Shown: positions 53,016 through 60,892, counted from the first letter of the stretch. The stretch is DNA of 64,000 nucleotides from MVRV01 sp964646755 (GCA_964646755.1 CAZYIE010000004.1:59703-123702), one strand, 5' to 3'. A program made the numbers and translations. The notes: generated by a model not told the origin, from the sequence alone.

Positions 53016-53675
53016 TCATTTCTCCTTTTCAACCAGTAACGTATATCCTCTACTCCTTAGCAACTTATTGCCTTGCAGCCAGTCGGGTTCTTTATGCTTT
53101 GCCTGACCGTATAAGTACTTGATTATCTTTTCGGCGATTTCGGCATACGTGCCAGCCTTCTTCTGATCCATGATTGTTCTCATGGTTTCGCTAAATTTAA
53201 CCGGATCAGGAAGGGGATGAATAAGGGAATGGCGAACATCTGTTAAAAGCTGATTGAATTCGTTCCAGAGGTGAGGTTCTTCATCGTGAAGTTGNNNNNN
53301 NNNNTTATAACCCAACAGGCGACATATCAGCTTCAGCCTTTCCTTCAACTCTCCGACCGACTTCTGCTTTTGCAGACCTTTGAAGTCATTAATGTCTGGA
53401 AACTCCGAACGAAAGGCCTTGCCTTTGTATGTGCTTGAGTTTCGTTCTTCCCATATTCGGTAAAGCTGATAATTAACGAAAGACTCAACAGCCATGTAGC
53501 TGTATATGACAGAGGTCGATGCGATTGCAAAAAGCGCGTTTGCCATCTCTTGAGGATGTTCCTTTCTGACGTCTTCCTTGCTCTCGGCAGAATGAAGCGA
53601 TGTAAAGGCCGACCGTGCTATTTCTAAATAGCACTGCGTCACGTTATATTTGAGCTTCTCGATTTCATTATTCAC
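53016..53675 (-). CDS. Uncharacterised helical protein with an RxxxxH motif (HEPN-like?), spanning a gap
   Basis: This roughly 219-residue protein is predicted mostly helical and is interrupted by ten Ns at 53295-53304; both sides happen to be in one frame. Near residue 150 it has DVRHSLIHPLPDP, which contains R-x4-H, the motif of HEPN RNases. The helical first half contains VIYSYMAVESFVNYQLY. I cannot assign a family with certainty. It lies between the nucleotidyltransferase and the TPR-CHAT gene in the defence-like island. Confidence 0.5.
   Translation of the reverse strand: MNNEIEKLKYNVTQCYLEIARSAFTSLHSAESKEDVRKEHPQEMANALFAIASTSVIYSYMAVESFVNYQLYRIWEERNSSTYKGKAFRSEFPDINDFKGLQKQKSVGELKERLKLICRLLGYXXXXQLHDEEPHLWNEFNQLLTDVRHSLIHPLPDPVKFSETMRTIMDQKKAGTYAEIAEKIIKYLYGQAKHKEPDWLQGNKLLRSRGYTLLVEKEK
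53295..53304. other. Assembly gap (10 N)
   Basis: Placeholder gap inside the RxxxxH-containing gene. The flanks read as one protein in the same frame, so little coding sequence may be missing. Confidence 0.9.
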
Positions 53676-53755
53676 GTTCTACCTTATTACTCCTTTCCCA
53701 TTTGAAACCAATTTCCTCAATATGATGGCAATTAATTCGAACGTTCCCCAATATT

Positions 53756-56700
53756 CTATATATCATCGGTAGAAACAGCAACGCGAAACCCCAGTCTGTG
53801 GTTCGGGTAGTTTGGTCTGTTCCCGACCCTGACTGCCGTGCGGGAGTGTAGGGCATTATCGTTCCAACCGCCGCCACGCGCCACACGATGAGAGATATAG
53901 TTTTTGTCCGTTCCAAGTGGGTTATTCCGCGGGCTTTCGCCGTAATAGTTATCTCCATACCGATCGGAGCACCATTCCCAGACATTTCCACTCATGTCAT
54001 ATATGCCCAGGCTGTTGGACTTCTTTTGCTCCACAGGGTGAGTTTTACTTCCGGAATTGCCGCTGTACCACGCATAATCACCCAGTGATGATTCGTTGCT
54101 TGTCCCCGCCCATTTCTCAGCCTTTCCGGCGCTTCTGGATGCATATTCCCATTCGGCCTCTGTGGGCAGACGATATTTTTTGCCGCTTTGGGAATTAAGC
54201 TTATTGATAAACTCCTGAGTATCATACCAGGTTACATTTTCCACCGGGCAGGCGTTGCCACAGTCCTTGAAACTCGACGGATTATTCCCCATAACTTTCT
54301 GCCACTGCCCTTGGGTGATCTCATGTTTACCTATGTAGAAATCGCGCAAACAAACCTTGTGGACAGGCTTCTCATTGCCATACCCATCGCCAAAGGTGTC
54401 CCCCATTTTGTAACAGCCGCCCCGGACGAAGACTAATGCTATATCCGTTGATTCATCTGTTGTGGATTGAAATGGGCTTTTTGCCAGGCGCTCAACTTCT
54501 TCTATATGCAGCTGTTTCTGATTGACGAGATCATCTGCCGGTGATGTTTTGGACGCGACTGGATCAGCCTCGCCGAGGAAAACAAATGCCCCCCAGTAAT
54601 AGGGATTATCTTTCCCGTAACGGGTCTTTACAGTTTGCCGCTGCTGGAGAGCCGCATTGCGCAAGGCTTCAGCGCGATTCATCTTGCCTGATTGCAGGTT
54701 CTTGTAGAAAGAAACCATCAGTTCCTTCGTCTCCCGGTCGGGCACTTCCCACATGCTCATCACCAGGCTCTTGGCGCCCGCCTGGGTGAACGCCCTGCGC
54801 AGGCCATAGACACCTTCACCATTCTTGACGTCGCCCATGCCCGTCTCGCAGGCGGACAGGACAACCATGTCAGTGCCGCGTAGATTAAGACCAAGAATCT
54901 TCTCTGCTGTCAGTATCCCTTCTGTTGCGCCTTCCTGAGATAGGGAATTATTGGCTCCCGACAGGGCCAGACCGGCACGTAGGAATGGATTTTCAATGCG
55001 CAAAGGTTTCTTGGTAGCGGATTTATCCTTTCCGATGATGGCAATTCCCCTGCTTTTCTCATCCATCATTGATGACCAATCCTGATCAGAAAGGAAAAAG
55101 CCGTGAGTGGCCAGATGCAGTATCCGGGGGCTTTTCATTTGCGTAAGGACAGATTCAGTTGCCGCTTTTCCTGTGTAGGTAGTGCCAGCGGAACGACCCA
55201 GTATAGATGATATGGCCTCCACTTCCTCTTTTGTTCCCGGTAATCTGGAAAAGTTGATCCCCTGCATGTTCCGGGAGAGCGCTACTTTTATCTCTTTGTC
55301 TGGCGATGTTTTTCCTGCAATCATGTCAAAATCAGGGTCGCCCATCAAAATGGCTTTTTGTCCTTTTTCTTTGACCATTCCATAACCGGCTATGTCCCTC
55401 CCTGCGGAGACGTAATGGAAGGTATGCGTCTCAACGAGATAGCGGCCCTGGTCATCTTGCAGAACTTCAAAGGGGATGAGGTTGAGGCTGCCGTCAGGGG
55501 AAAGAAAGATTTGTCTGGATTTGCTGAGTGCCGATGTAAGCGGAGCGAAGATTATCTTATATAGAGATTTGCTCTCTTTTGCTAAAACATCGGACGGAGT
55601 CTTGCTATTGCCGAGGGACTTCTTAAAGGCTGCCACCTTCTGATCGATGCTGTCGGCCGCGCCGAGATCAACTAGAGATACTTCGGTACTTGTGCCAGGG
55701 GAAAGGACAAAAGCGATGTAGCGGGGTGCACCCCATTTATCGGCTTTAAAATCAAAGTCCCAGATTCGGGCCATCTCGACGAGAACTGCATCTTTGGGTA
55801 AAGCTGCAGCGATGGCGGAAATTGTGGCTATTCTTGTCTTTCTCTGCCGGGCGAAGAACTGACTCAGGCGGCTGAGTTGCCCTTCAAGAGTTTCTTTCTG
55901 CGTGGTAAGTTCGGTGATGCGTTTCTGATAGGCTTGAGGGCCTTCCTTCCCCGGTCCGCCTAGAACAAGCCCTGCCAGCTCCTGACGTACACGGGACAGG
56001 TCGGCAAATATCTCCCGCGCTTTCGTATTATCCTCGCCGGCAAGAACATCTTGTATCCGCTTCTGGGCTTCAAGAAGGATGCCCTTCCGGGCAAGCCAAA
56101 CATCGAGGGCGTTCCTAACTGCTTTGTGGTTGTTCGGGAAACGCTGATGGATCAGGCTCAGGTAAGCGATAAGGTTGCCCGCTAGCGTTGATAAGAATTG
56201 CGTTTGCTGTGCCTCCGAAGCAAAACCCAATATCTGGTCGATCTGTTTTTTGTCAATCAATTGGGTACGTTCCATGAGAGCAAGGGCATTGCTATCCCGC
56301 CCCTGAACAGCGTAAAGCCCCGCCAAGCGGTTCAGTAATATGACTGTATTGTGATGCTCGACTCCTAGAACTTTCTCACATATTGCCAAAGCACGCTTAT
56401 ATAAGGGTTCTGCCTTGTCATAGGCACCCATATGCATATAGAGCACTGCTAGGTTGTTCAGGGTGGCGGCAGTGTCGGGATGCTCTGGCCCTAATACCTT
56501 TTCCTTGATCGCCAGTGACAGCAGGAAGAGCGGCTCGGCTTTATTATAGTCCCCCATGGTGTCATAGAGCCCAGCCAGGTTGTTTAAGGATTGGGCGGTG
56601 GAGGGATGCGCCGCTCCCAGAACTTTCTCCCGAATTGCTAGAGAACTTTGGTATAGAGGTTCTGCTTTGTCATAGGCACCCATATGCATATAGAGTAAAG

Positions 56701-57826
56701 CCAGGCTGTTTAAGGAGTTGGCCGTGCGGGGATGCGCCGGCCCCAGTGTTTTCTCATCGATTGCCAGAGACCGGTTATAAAGGAGCTCTGCCTTACCATA
56801 GGCACCCATCTCGCCATAGAGCAGGGCTAGACTGTTCAGGGAGTTGGTAGTGTGGGGATGCTCCGGCCCCAGTGTTTTCTCATATATAGATAGTGCCCGC
56901 AGGTAGAGGGGTTCTGCTTTATCATAAGAACCCATGGTGCTGTAAAGGCCAGCCAAGTTGTTTAGGGCAGTGGCAGTGTGGGGATGATCCGATCCCATTG
57001 TTTTCTCATACATCGCTAGGGCACGTTTATATAATGGCGCAGCCTTGTCGTAGGCCCCAGTCGCTCGGTATAGCCCAGCCAGGCCGTTCAAAGACGTCGC
57101 AGTGTCGGGATGCTCTGGCCCCAGAACTTTCTCCCGAATTGCTAGAGAACGTTGGTATAGAGGTTCTGCTTTGTCATAGGCACCCATTTTATCATAGAGG
57201 ACGCCTAAACTGTTTAGAGAGTTTGCTGTGTCCGGATGCTCAGACCCTAGGAGCGTCTCTCTGATTGTTAAAGATCGTTTATAGAATGGCTCCGCCTTGT
57301 CGTAGGAACCCATTACTTGGTAGAGTTCGGCCAACCCGTCCAGGGATAAGGCAGTATTGGGATGATCCGGCCCCAATAATTTCTCATTGATCACCAGCGA
57401 ACGCTTTAGGAGGGGCTCTGCCTTCTGATAGGCACCCATTGTGTAATAGAGTCCAGCCAAGTTGTTTAGGGCGGTGGCAGTGTGGGGATGATCCTGCCCC
57501 AGGAACTTCTCATACATCGCCAGAGCACGCTCTAAGAGTGGTTCCGCTTTGCCGTATGTCCCCATATACATATAGAGGACACCCAGGCTGCTCAGGGATT
57601 GGACTGTGTCGGGATGTTTCTGCCCTAGTGTTTTCTCATGAATCGCCAACACTTTTTCAGCATAGACAATTGACTCTGCGTATTTCCCCTGTTTATAGAG
57701 TCGTAGACCCTCCTGTTTCAACTCCTTGACCTGCTGAAGCGAGTTATCTTCTGACCATCCTGGAGTAGCCGCCAGAACCGCCAGACACAGAATCAAAACG
57801 ATGAGAAGCCTTTTCGTCAGTTTCAT
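53756..57826 (-). CDS. Exported TPR-CHAT protease fused to a sulfatase-modifying-factor/C-type-lectin domain
   Basis: This 1356-residue protein has a signal peptide (about 1-25, ending near WSED). Eleven near-identical 42-residue TPR_12-type repeats and a partial one follow (about 37-533). A helical linker leads to a CHAT caspase-like domain with catalytic His at about residue 908 (LHLATHGFF) and Cys at about residue 993 (VVLSACETGMG). From about 1130 to the end is a formylglycine-generating-enzyme-like domain (YKMGDTFGDG, YRLPTEAEWEYA, GNVWEWCSD, ARGGGWND) that lacks the two catalytic Cys after RGG, so it is probably a ligand-binding lectin fold. It could be a secreted protease activated through TPR contacts. 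A target is not known. Confidence 0.9.
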   Translation of the reverse strand: MKLTKRLLIVLILCLAVLAATPGWSEDNSLQQVKELKQEGLRLYKQGKYAESIVYAEKVLAIHEKTLGQKHPDTVQSLSSLGVLYMYMGTYGKAEPLLERALAMYEKFLGQDHPHTATALNNLAGLYYTMGAYQKAEPLLKRSLVINEKLLGPDHPNTALSLDGLAELYQVMGSYDKAEPFYKRSLTIRETLLGSEHPDTANSLNSLGVLYDKMGAYDKAEPLYQRSLAIREKVLGPEHPDTATSLNGLAGLYRATGAYDKAAPLYKRALAMYEKTMGSDHPHTATALNNLAGLYSTMGSYDKAEPLYLRALSIYEKTLGPEHPHTTNSLNSLALLYGEMGAYGKAELLYNRSLAIDEKTLGPAHPRTANSLNSLALLYMHMGAYDKAEPLYQSSLAIREKVLGAAHPSTAQSLNNLAGLYDTMGDYNKAEPLFLLSLAIKEKVLGPEHPDTAATLNNLAVLYMHMGAYDKAEPLYKRALAICEKVLGVEHHNTVILLNRLAGLYAVQGRDSNALALMERTQLIDKKQIDQILGFASEAQQTQFLSTLAGNLIAYLSLIHQRFPNNHKAVRNALDVWLARKGILLEAQKRIQDVLAGEDNTKAREIFADLSRVRQELAGLVLGGPGKEGPQAYQKRITELTTQKETLEGQLSRLSQFFARQRKTRIATISAIAAALPKDAVLVEMARIWDFDFKADKWGAPRYIAFVLSPGTSTEVSLVDLGAADSIDQKVAAFKKSLGNSKTPSDVLAKESKSLYKIIFAPLTSALSKSRQIFLSPDGSLNLIPFEVLQDDQGRYLVETHTFHYVSAGRDIAGYGMVKEKGQKAILMGDPDFDMIAGKTSPDKEIKVALSRNMQGINFSRLPGTKEEVEAISSILGRSAGTTYTGKAATESVLTQMKSPRILHLATHGFFLSDQDWSSMMDEKSRGIAIIGKDKSATKKPLRIENPFLRAGLALSGANNSLSQEGATEGILTAEKILGLNLRGTDMVVLSACETGMGDVKNGEGVYGLRRAFTQAGAKSLVMSMWEVPDRETKELMVSFYKNLQSGKMNRAEALRNAALQQRQTVKTRYGKDNPYYWGAFVFLGEADPVASKTSPADDLVNQKQLHIEEVERLAKSPFQSTTDESTDIALVFVRGGCYKMGDTFGDGYGNEKPVHKVCLRDFYIGKHEITQGQWQKVMGNNPSSFKDCGNACPVENVTWYDTQEFINKLNSQSGKKYRLPTEAEWEYASRSAGKAEKWAGTSNESSLGDYAWYSGNSGSKTHPVEQKKSNSLGIYDMSGNVWEWCSDRYGDNYYGESPRNNPLGTDKNYISHRVARGGGWNDNALHSRTAVRVGNRPNYPNHRLGFRVAVSTDDI

Positions 57827-57859
57827 TTCATCTCCGTCAGATGTCCTTAATTGCTAAGA

Positions 57860-57904
57860 AGTTTCTATGGTTTAGAAACTACGGCAAAAGATATTGAGTG
57901 TCAA
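57860..57904 (-). promoter_or_regulatory. Possible promoter and operator of the TPR-CHAT gene
   Basis: On the minus strand TTGACA (57904-57899), 17 bases, TAGTTT (57881-57876). A perfect 8-bp inverted repeat (AGTTTCTA 57860-57867, TAGAAACT 57873-57880) overlaps the -10 and could bind a regulator. The -10 is weak. The remaining bases up to 58035 show no gene. Confidence 0.4.
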
Positions 57905-58035
57905 GAAAGAATGAATAATGAACGATAGTGTCGTCATTACCGTTATAATCAATTTTTGCAATGTCACATTGCTGTATTGTTTTTAGGTGAAACTATATCC
58001 CTGAATTCGAGTATTGTAATTCTTCCAGATGTAAT

Positions 58036-59085
58036 TTAAATATTATCTTCTGCATTACCTAATTCTGAAAACCAATCCTGAAGTTCTTTCAATGAATCTG
58101 TTTTATAAGGTCCAATATTTTTAAATGACAGTTTCCCATTAATAGAACTGGAATGCTTCCACTCAAATGTTCTTCTTGGCCACAAAGCGATTGATGATTC
58201 CCAAAAATTTGATTCGATTATGCTATGCCCATAGGTGAAATATTCTTTCCAATCTTTTTCAATTTCATCTTGGCTTTTTATATCTATTATTTCTGCATGA
58301 CAAAACTGTTTAAAATCTTTAGGCATGGGGATTGGATTCCAATTATCAAGCATTAGCTTTCGAGCTTTAGAATCTGTCTTTGGGCCAGAATAGCCAAATA
58401 TTGTCAAATGAAAGGCTTGCTTTAGTTTTTCTGTAACCTTTTCCCAATCTCTATTAATTAAATTGTCTTCAGTATAATCTTTGTTCTCAACCGGGTAAAA
58501 AAGTTTCCCCCGTTTTAATTTAGTATTACATATCGGGCAGGTCTCAGACGGTATCCCTAAAATATCGTGATCATTGCATGTTGCAAAATTTACACAACCA
58601 TGTAAAAAACGAATATCAGGTAGACTAACCACGTTTTTATTTCTTCTATAAGCCTGCATAAGAAATGGATCCCAATTAAATGTGGCAATAGTGTCTTTTG
58701 CACGCAGCCCTAGGACAAGGTAATCATAAATCGTAGGAGAATCGGGCAGATATAATCTCTCGAAATAAGATTCAATTATATTTTCAATTTTTGATAATTG
58801 AGAAGAATAAATGGACTTTTTCTTCATCCATGAAAAGATACTTTCAAAGTTTCCAGGTGGCGGGCATGCAGCAGATGTTAATAGTTTCCATTCAGGAGCC
58901 AGCTCCTCTAATTCGGGTATTTCATCCAGCAATGGAATTTTATTCCCGAATTTATCGACTTCTGGCACTGCCGCTTTACTTGCCCCAGCACCAAGAATTA
59001 CTACATGAGGTCTTGATTCAATAGATGGCTTCAAATAAATATTTTCTTCGCTTACTATTTTGTGAATACTTGGATTTATTCCCAT
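58036..59085 (-). CDS. SIR2-like NAD-binding protein
   Basis: This 349-residue protein has the SIR2-type dinucleotide start VVILGAGASKAAV (residues 28-40) and the ATFNWDPF element. FLHGCVNF carries the candidate catalytic His, CPICN is one half of a zinc site, and LTIFGYSGPKTD is the later NAD-site motif. SIR2-like proteins of this shape act as NAD hydrolases in several phage-defence systems. It is AT-richer than the neighbouring TPR-CHAT gene. ATG 59085 is preferred over TTG 59100. An effector role in defence is inferred from family and context. Confidence 0.75.
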   Translation of the reverse strand: MGINPSIHKIVSEENIYLKPSIESRPHVVILGAGASKAAVPEVDKFGNKIPLLDEIPELEELAPEWKLLTSAACPPPGNFESIFSWMKKKSIYSSQLSKIENIIESYFERLYLPDSPTIYDYLVLGLRAKDTIATFNWDPFLMQAYRRNKNVVSLPDIRFLHGCVNFATCNDHDILGIPSETCPICNTKLKRGKLFYPVENKDYTEDNLINRDWEKVTEKLKQAFHLTIFGYSGPKTDSKARKLMLDNWNPIPMPKDFKQFCHAEIIDIKSQDEIEKDWKEYFTYGHSIIESNFWESSIALWPRRTFEWKHSSSINGKLSFKNIGPYKTDSLKELQDWFSELGNAEDNI

Positions 59086-59109
59086 TTTATAATCCAACAA
59101 TTAAGATAT

Positions 59110-59346
59110 TTACTTGCAGACACAAAGATAACGGAAGGGCAGAGATGAATTGATTGACCTTCCCCGATTATTTTGGCGATAGATTTGCTTAAATTGAAAG
59201 ACCGGATCAAGAAGGAAAAAGGCATGGCAGAATTCTTCAAAAGCGTTGCCTCTTTGTATTTCAGTATGCAGATCGGCAATTCTTCTTTCGAGTTTGTCCC
59301 AGGTTTGGATATTTTCAACGAGGCCCAGAAGTGTATTTCCTGCCAT
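59110..59346 (-). pseudogene. Truncated N-terminus of a predicted helicase/restriction protein
   Basis: The 78-residue frame has NAFEEFCHAFFLLDPVFQFKQIYRQN, which I recognise as the N-terminal nuclease-like opening of large DEAD/DEAH restriction helicases (roughly 1000 residues). After about residue 60 the sequence loses similarity and stops. It is a remnant lying between the SIR2 and MazF genes, probably left by deletion. Confidence 0.5.
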
Positions 59347-59397
59347 ATGATCATCCTTTTTGGCGTCAGCTTGAATGGCTGTTTGACTGCTACTGCC

Positions 59398-59709
59398 TTA
59401 AATATCCAGGGCAAAGCGGATTGCCTGCCCGAGATCAATCATCTTTGATGGAGGCAAGGCCATGATCAATGGTCCGATTTTTGCCTTCGCAACAGTCTGC
59501 AAATGGTCGCAATTAACAGCGCAATCCTGGGGCATGCCGTCGGATTTTGAGAGAAATACCTCGGACGGTATGTTGCGGATTGTAGTTGTTATGGGAGCGA
59601 TAGTTACCTCACCAAGATATTCCAACATGGAATCTCGTGTAAGGATCAGAACGGGCCGTTTTTTGTCTGGCGGTACGAACTTGTACCAACGTATTTCGCC
59701 GTGTTTCAT
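59398..59709 (-). CDS. MazF/PemK-type mRNA interferase toxin
   Basis: This 103-residue protein has HGEIRWYKFVPPDKKRPVLIL with the conserved R-P-x-L core, VTIAPITTTIRNIPSEV and NCDHLQTVAKAKIG. It is a predicted site-specific RNase. The start overlaps the antitoxin stop by four bases. Confidence 0.9.
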   Translation of the reverse strand: MKHGEIRWYKFVPPDKKRPVLILTRDSMLEYLGEVTIAPITTTIRNIPSEVFLSKSDGMPQDCAVNCDHLQTVAKAKIGPLIMALPPSKMIDLGQAIRFALDI

Positions 59710-59939
59710 TTGTCACCCCAAGTCTGCTCGGTTTCCCAAACCGAAAACTCGTCGGCAGAAACCGGATGCTGTTCATACCCCAGGCGATGCATCTGTTCTT
59801 GTTGCTCAACGCTATACCGGACAAGCGCGTCACGAAGTGCCTTTCTTGCGAAAGCAGAGCGGGTTGTGCAGAGTTCCTTGGAAACACGGTCGACCGCTTT
59901 GACAAGATTATCATCGAGAGTCATTTGGATGGTTCTCAT
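59706..59939 (-). CDS. Ribbon-helix-helix antitoxin of the MazF-like toxin
   Basis: This 77-residue protein opens with MRTIQMTLDDNLVKAVDRVSK, a MetJ/Arc/CopG-type ribbon-helix-helix, followed by SAFARKALRDAL and an acidic C-terminus that would bind MazF. GGAGG lies upstream of its ATG. It should repress the palindrome at 59954-59985. Confidence 0.88.
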   Translation of the reverse strand: MRTIQMTLDDNLVKAVDRVSKELCTTRSAFARKALRDALVRYSVEQQEQMHRLGYEQHPVSADEFSVWETEQTWGDK

Positions 59940-59953
59940 ATTGCACCTCCATA

Positions 59954-60000
59954 ATGTGGTATTTTATAGCTATAATAATCCACATAGAGGGTCTTGTCAA
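59954..60000 (-). promoter_or_regulatory. Promoter and palindromic operator of the MazF-type pair
   Basis: On the minus strand TTGACA (60000-59995), 17 bases, TATTAT (59977-59972), near consensus. A 32-bp imperfect palindrome (59954-59985) has outer arms ATGTGG/CCACAT and the central TATAGCTATA. It overlaps the -10 and the start point, the expected site for ribbon-helix-helix autorepression. Confidence 0.8.
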
Positions 60001-60016
60001 ACTAAAAAACAAGTTG

Positions 60017-60040
60017 AACAAGGGGTTGCAACCCCTTGTT
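60017..60040. repeat. Perfect 24-bp palindrome (half AACAAGGGGTTG), right border copy
   Basis: The half AACAAGGGGTTG is followed by its exact reverse complement. It matches the outer module of the composite repeat at 48478-48523. A second module (ATTTCGTAACGGTTCCTAAG, 60184-60203) lies about 145 bases on. As RNA it would form a strong hairpin, but only two T follow, so terminator function is doubtful. Confidence 0.85.
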
Positions 60041-60074
60041 TTATAGATAATCACATGGGTTGACCTATATTGTC

Positions 60075-60103
60075 TTGACCTCAAAGTGGTTATCCATTAT
60101 AAG
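60075..60103 (+). promoter_or_regulatory. Sigma-70 promoter of adk
   Basis: TTGACC (60075-60080), 17 bases, TATAAG (60098-60103). Predicted start near 60110, giving a leader of about 135 bases to the adk ATG at 60245. The leader contains the repeat module at 60184-60203. Confidence 0.7.
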
Positions 60104-60183
60104 CCGATTAGCAAAAACAAACGGCATAAGGAGCCGTAACAAAATACGGAAAATGAATAAGTCTTACCGCCAGCATTGCGGTC

Positions 60184-60203
60184 ATTTCGTAACGGTTCCT
60201 AAG
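60184..60203 (+). repeat. Second copy of the TTTCGTAACGG module
   Basis: ATTTCGTAACGGTTCCTAAG here and ATTTCGTAACGGCCCCTAAG at 48559-48578 differ at only two positions. Both lie in the leader of a plus-strand gene (adk and the DUF362 gene). Confidence 0.75.
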
Positions 60204-60244
60204 CCCACATCATGCAGTCAAAGATTAAATAAGTGGAGGAAATC

Positions 60245-60892
60245 ATGAAAATAGTTTTATTAGGTGCTCCCGGAGCAGGGAAGGGTACAGTGGCTAAGCT
60301 TTTAACCGAATACGACGGGTCTGTCCAGATATCTACCGGTGATATTCTGCGTGCCGCCGTTAAACAAGGTTCGGAATTAGGGAAGAAGGCAAAGGATTAT
60401 ATGGATAGAGGAGACCTTGTTCCTGATTCTTTGATCATGCAGATTATGGAAGCACGCCTGCAGGAAGCAGATTGTCAAAATGGATTCATCCTGGATGGTT
60501 TCCCCAGAACAATACCCCAGGCTGCAGAGCTAAAGCAGTTACTGATTAAACTGGGAATTAAAATGAATTTTGTAGCCAATCTGGATGTGCCCCGCGATGT
60601 AATTTTAGATCGTCTTACGACAAGAAGAACCTGCTCCAATTCTTCCTGTCAGGAAATTTACAATATTAAAAGTAATCCCCCGGCCGAAGGCGGCAAATGC
60701 AAAAAATGCGGCAGCCCGGTTATTCAGCGAGCCGATGAAACGGAAGAAGCAATTACCAACAGATTAGAGACGTATAATAACAAGACTGCTCCGCTGATTG
60801 GTTTTTATGAAAAAGAGGGCTTGCTCAGGAATTTCCTCTCTCTGAGCTCGAAAGATACCGTTGAAGAAATTAAGAAGGCGCTTAAAGCTTAA
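60245..60892 (+). CDS. adk: Adenylate kinase
   Basis: This 215-residue enzyme has P-loop GAPGAGKGT at residues 7-15, LDGFPRT, and a zinc-type LID with CSNSSC and CKKC. It interconverts AMP+ATP and 2 ADP. ATG 60245 has GGAGG 7 bases upstream; an ATG 12 bases earlier is rejected. A UvrD-family helicase follows after 6 bases. Confidence 0.96.
   Translation: MKIVLLGAPGAGKGTVAKLLTEYDGSVQISTGDILRAAVKQGSELGKKAKDYMDRGDLVPDSLIMQIMEARLQEADCQNGFILDGFPRTIPQAAELKQLLIKLGIKMNFVANLDVPRDVILDRLTTRRTCSNSSCQEIYNIKSNPPAEGGKCKKCGSPVIQRADETEEAITNRLETYNNKTAPLIGFYEKEGLLRNFLSLSSKDTVEEIKKALKA

Noticed and set aside
56515..57729. Plus-strand open frames rich in Cys, Pro and His opposite the TPR array
   Set aside because: They are the antisense reading of the TPR repeats and lack ribosome sites.
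56290..57760. CRISPR-like or satellite array of regular repeats
   Set aside because: The 126-base period equals 42 codons of TPR repeats in an open frame, with no identical short repeats and unique spacers.
53756..57826. Craspase (gRAMP-associated TPR-CHAT) system
   Set aside because: No Cas7-11 or CRISPR array is in the window and the protein has a signal peptide.
60017..60040. Rho-independent terminator
   Set aside because: The palindrome is strong but only two T follow, and matching sequence elsewhere shows that it is a repeat.
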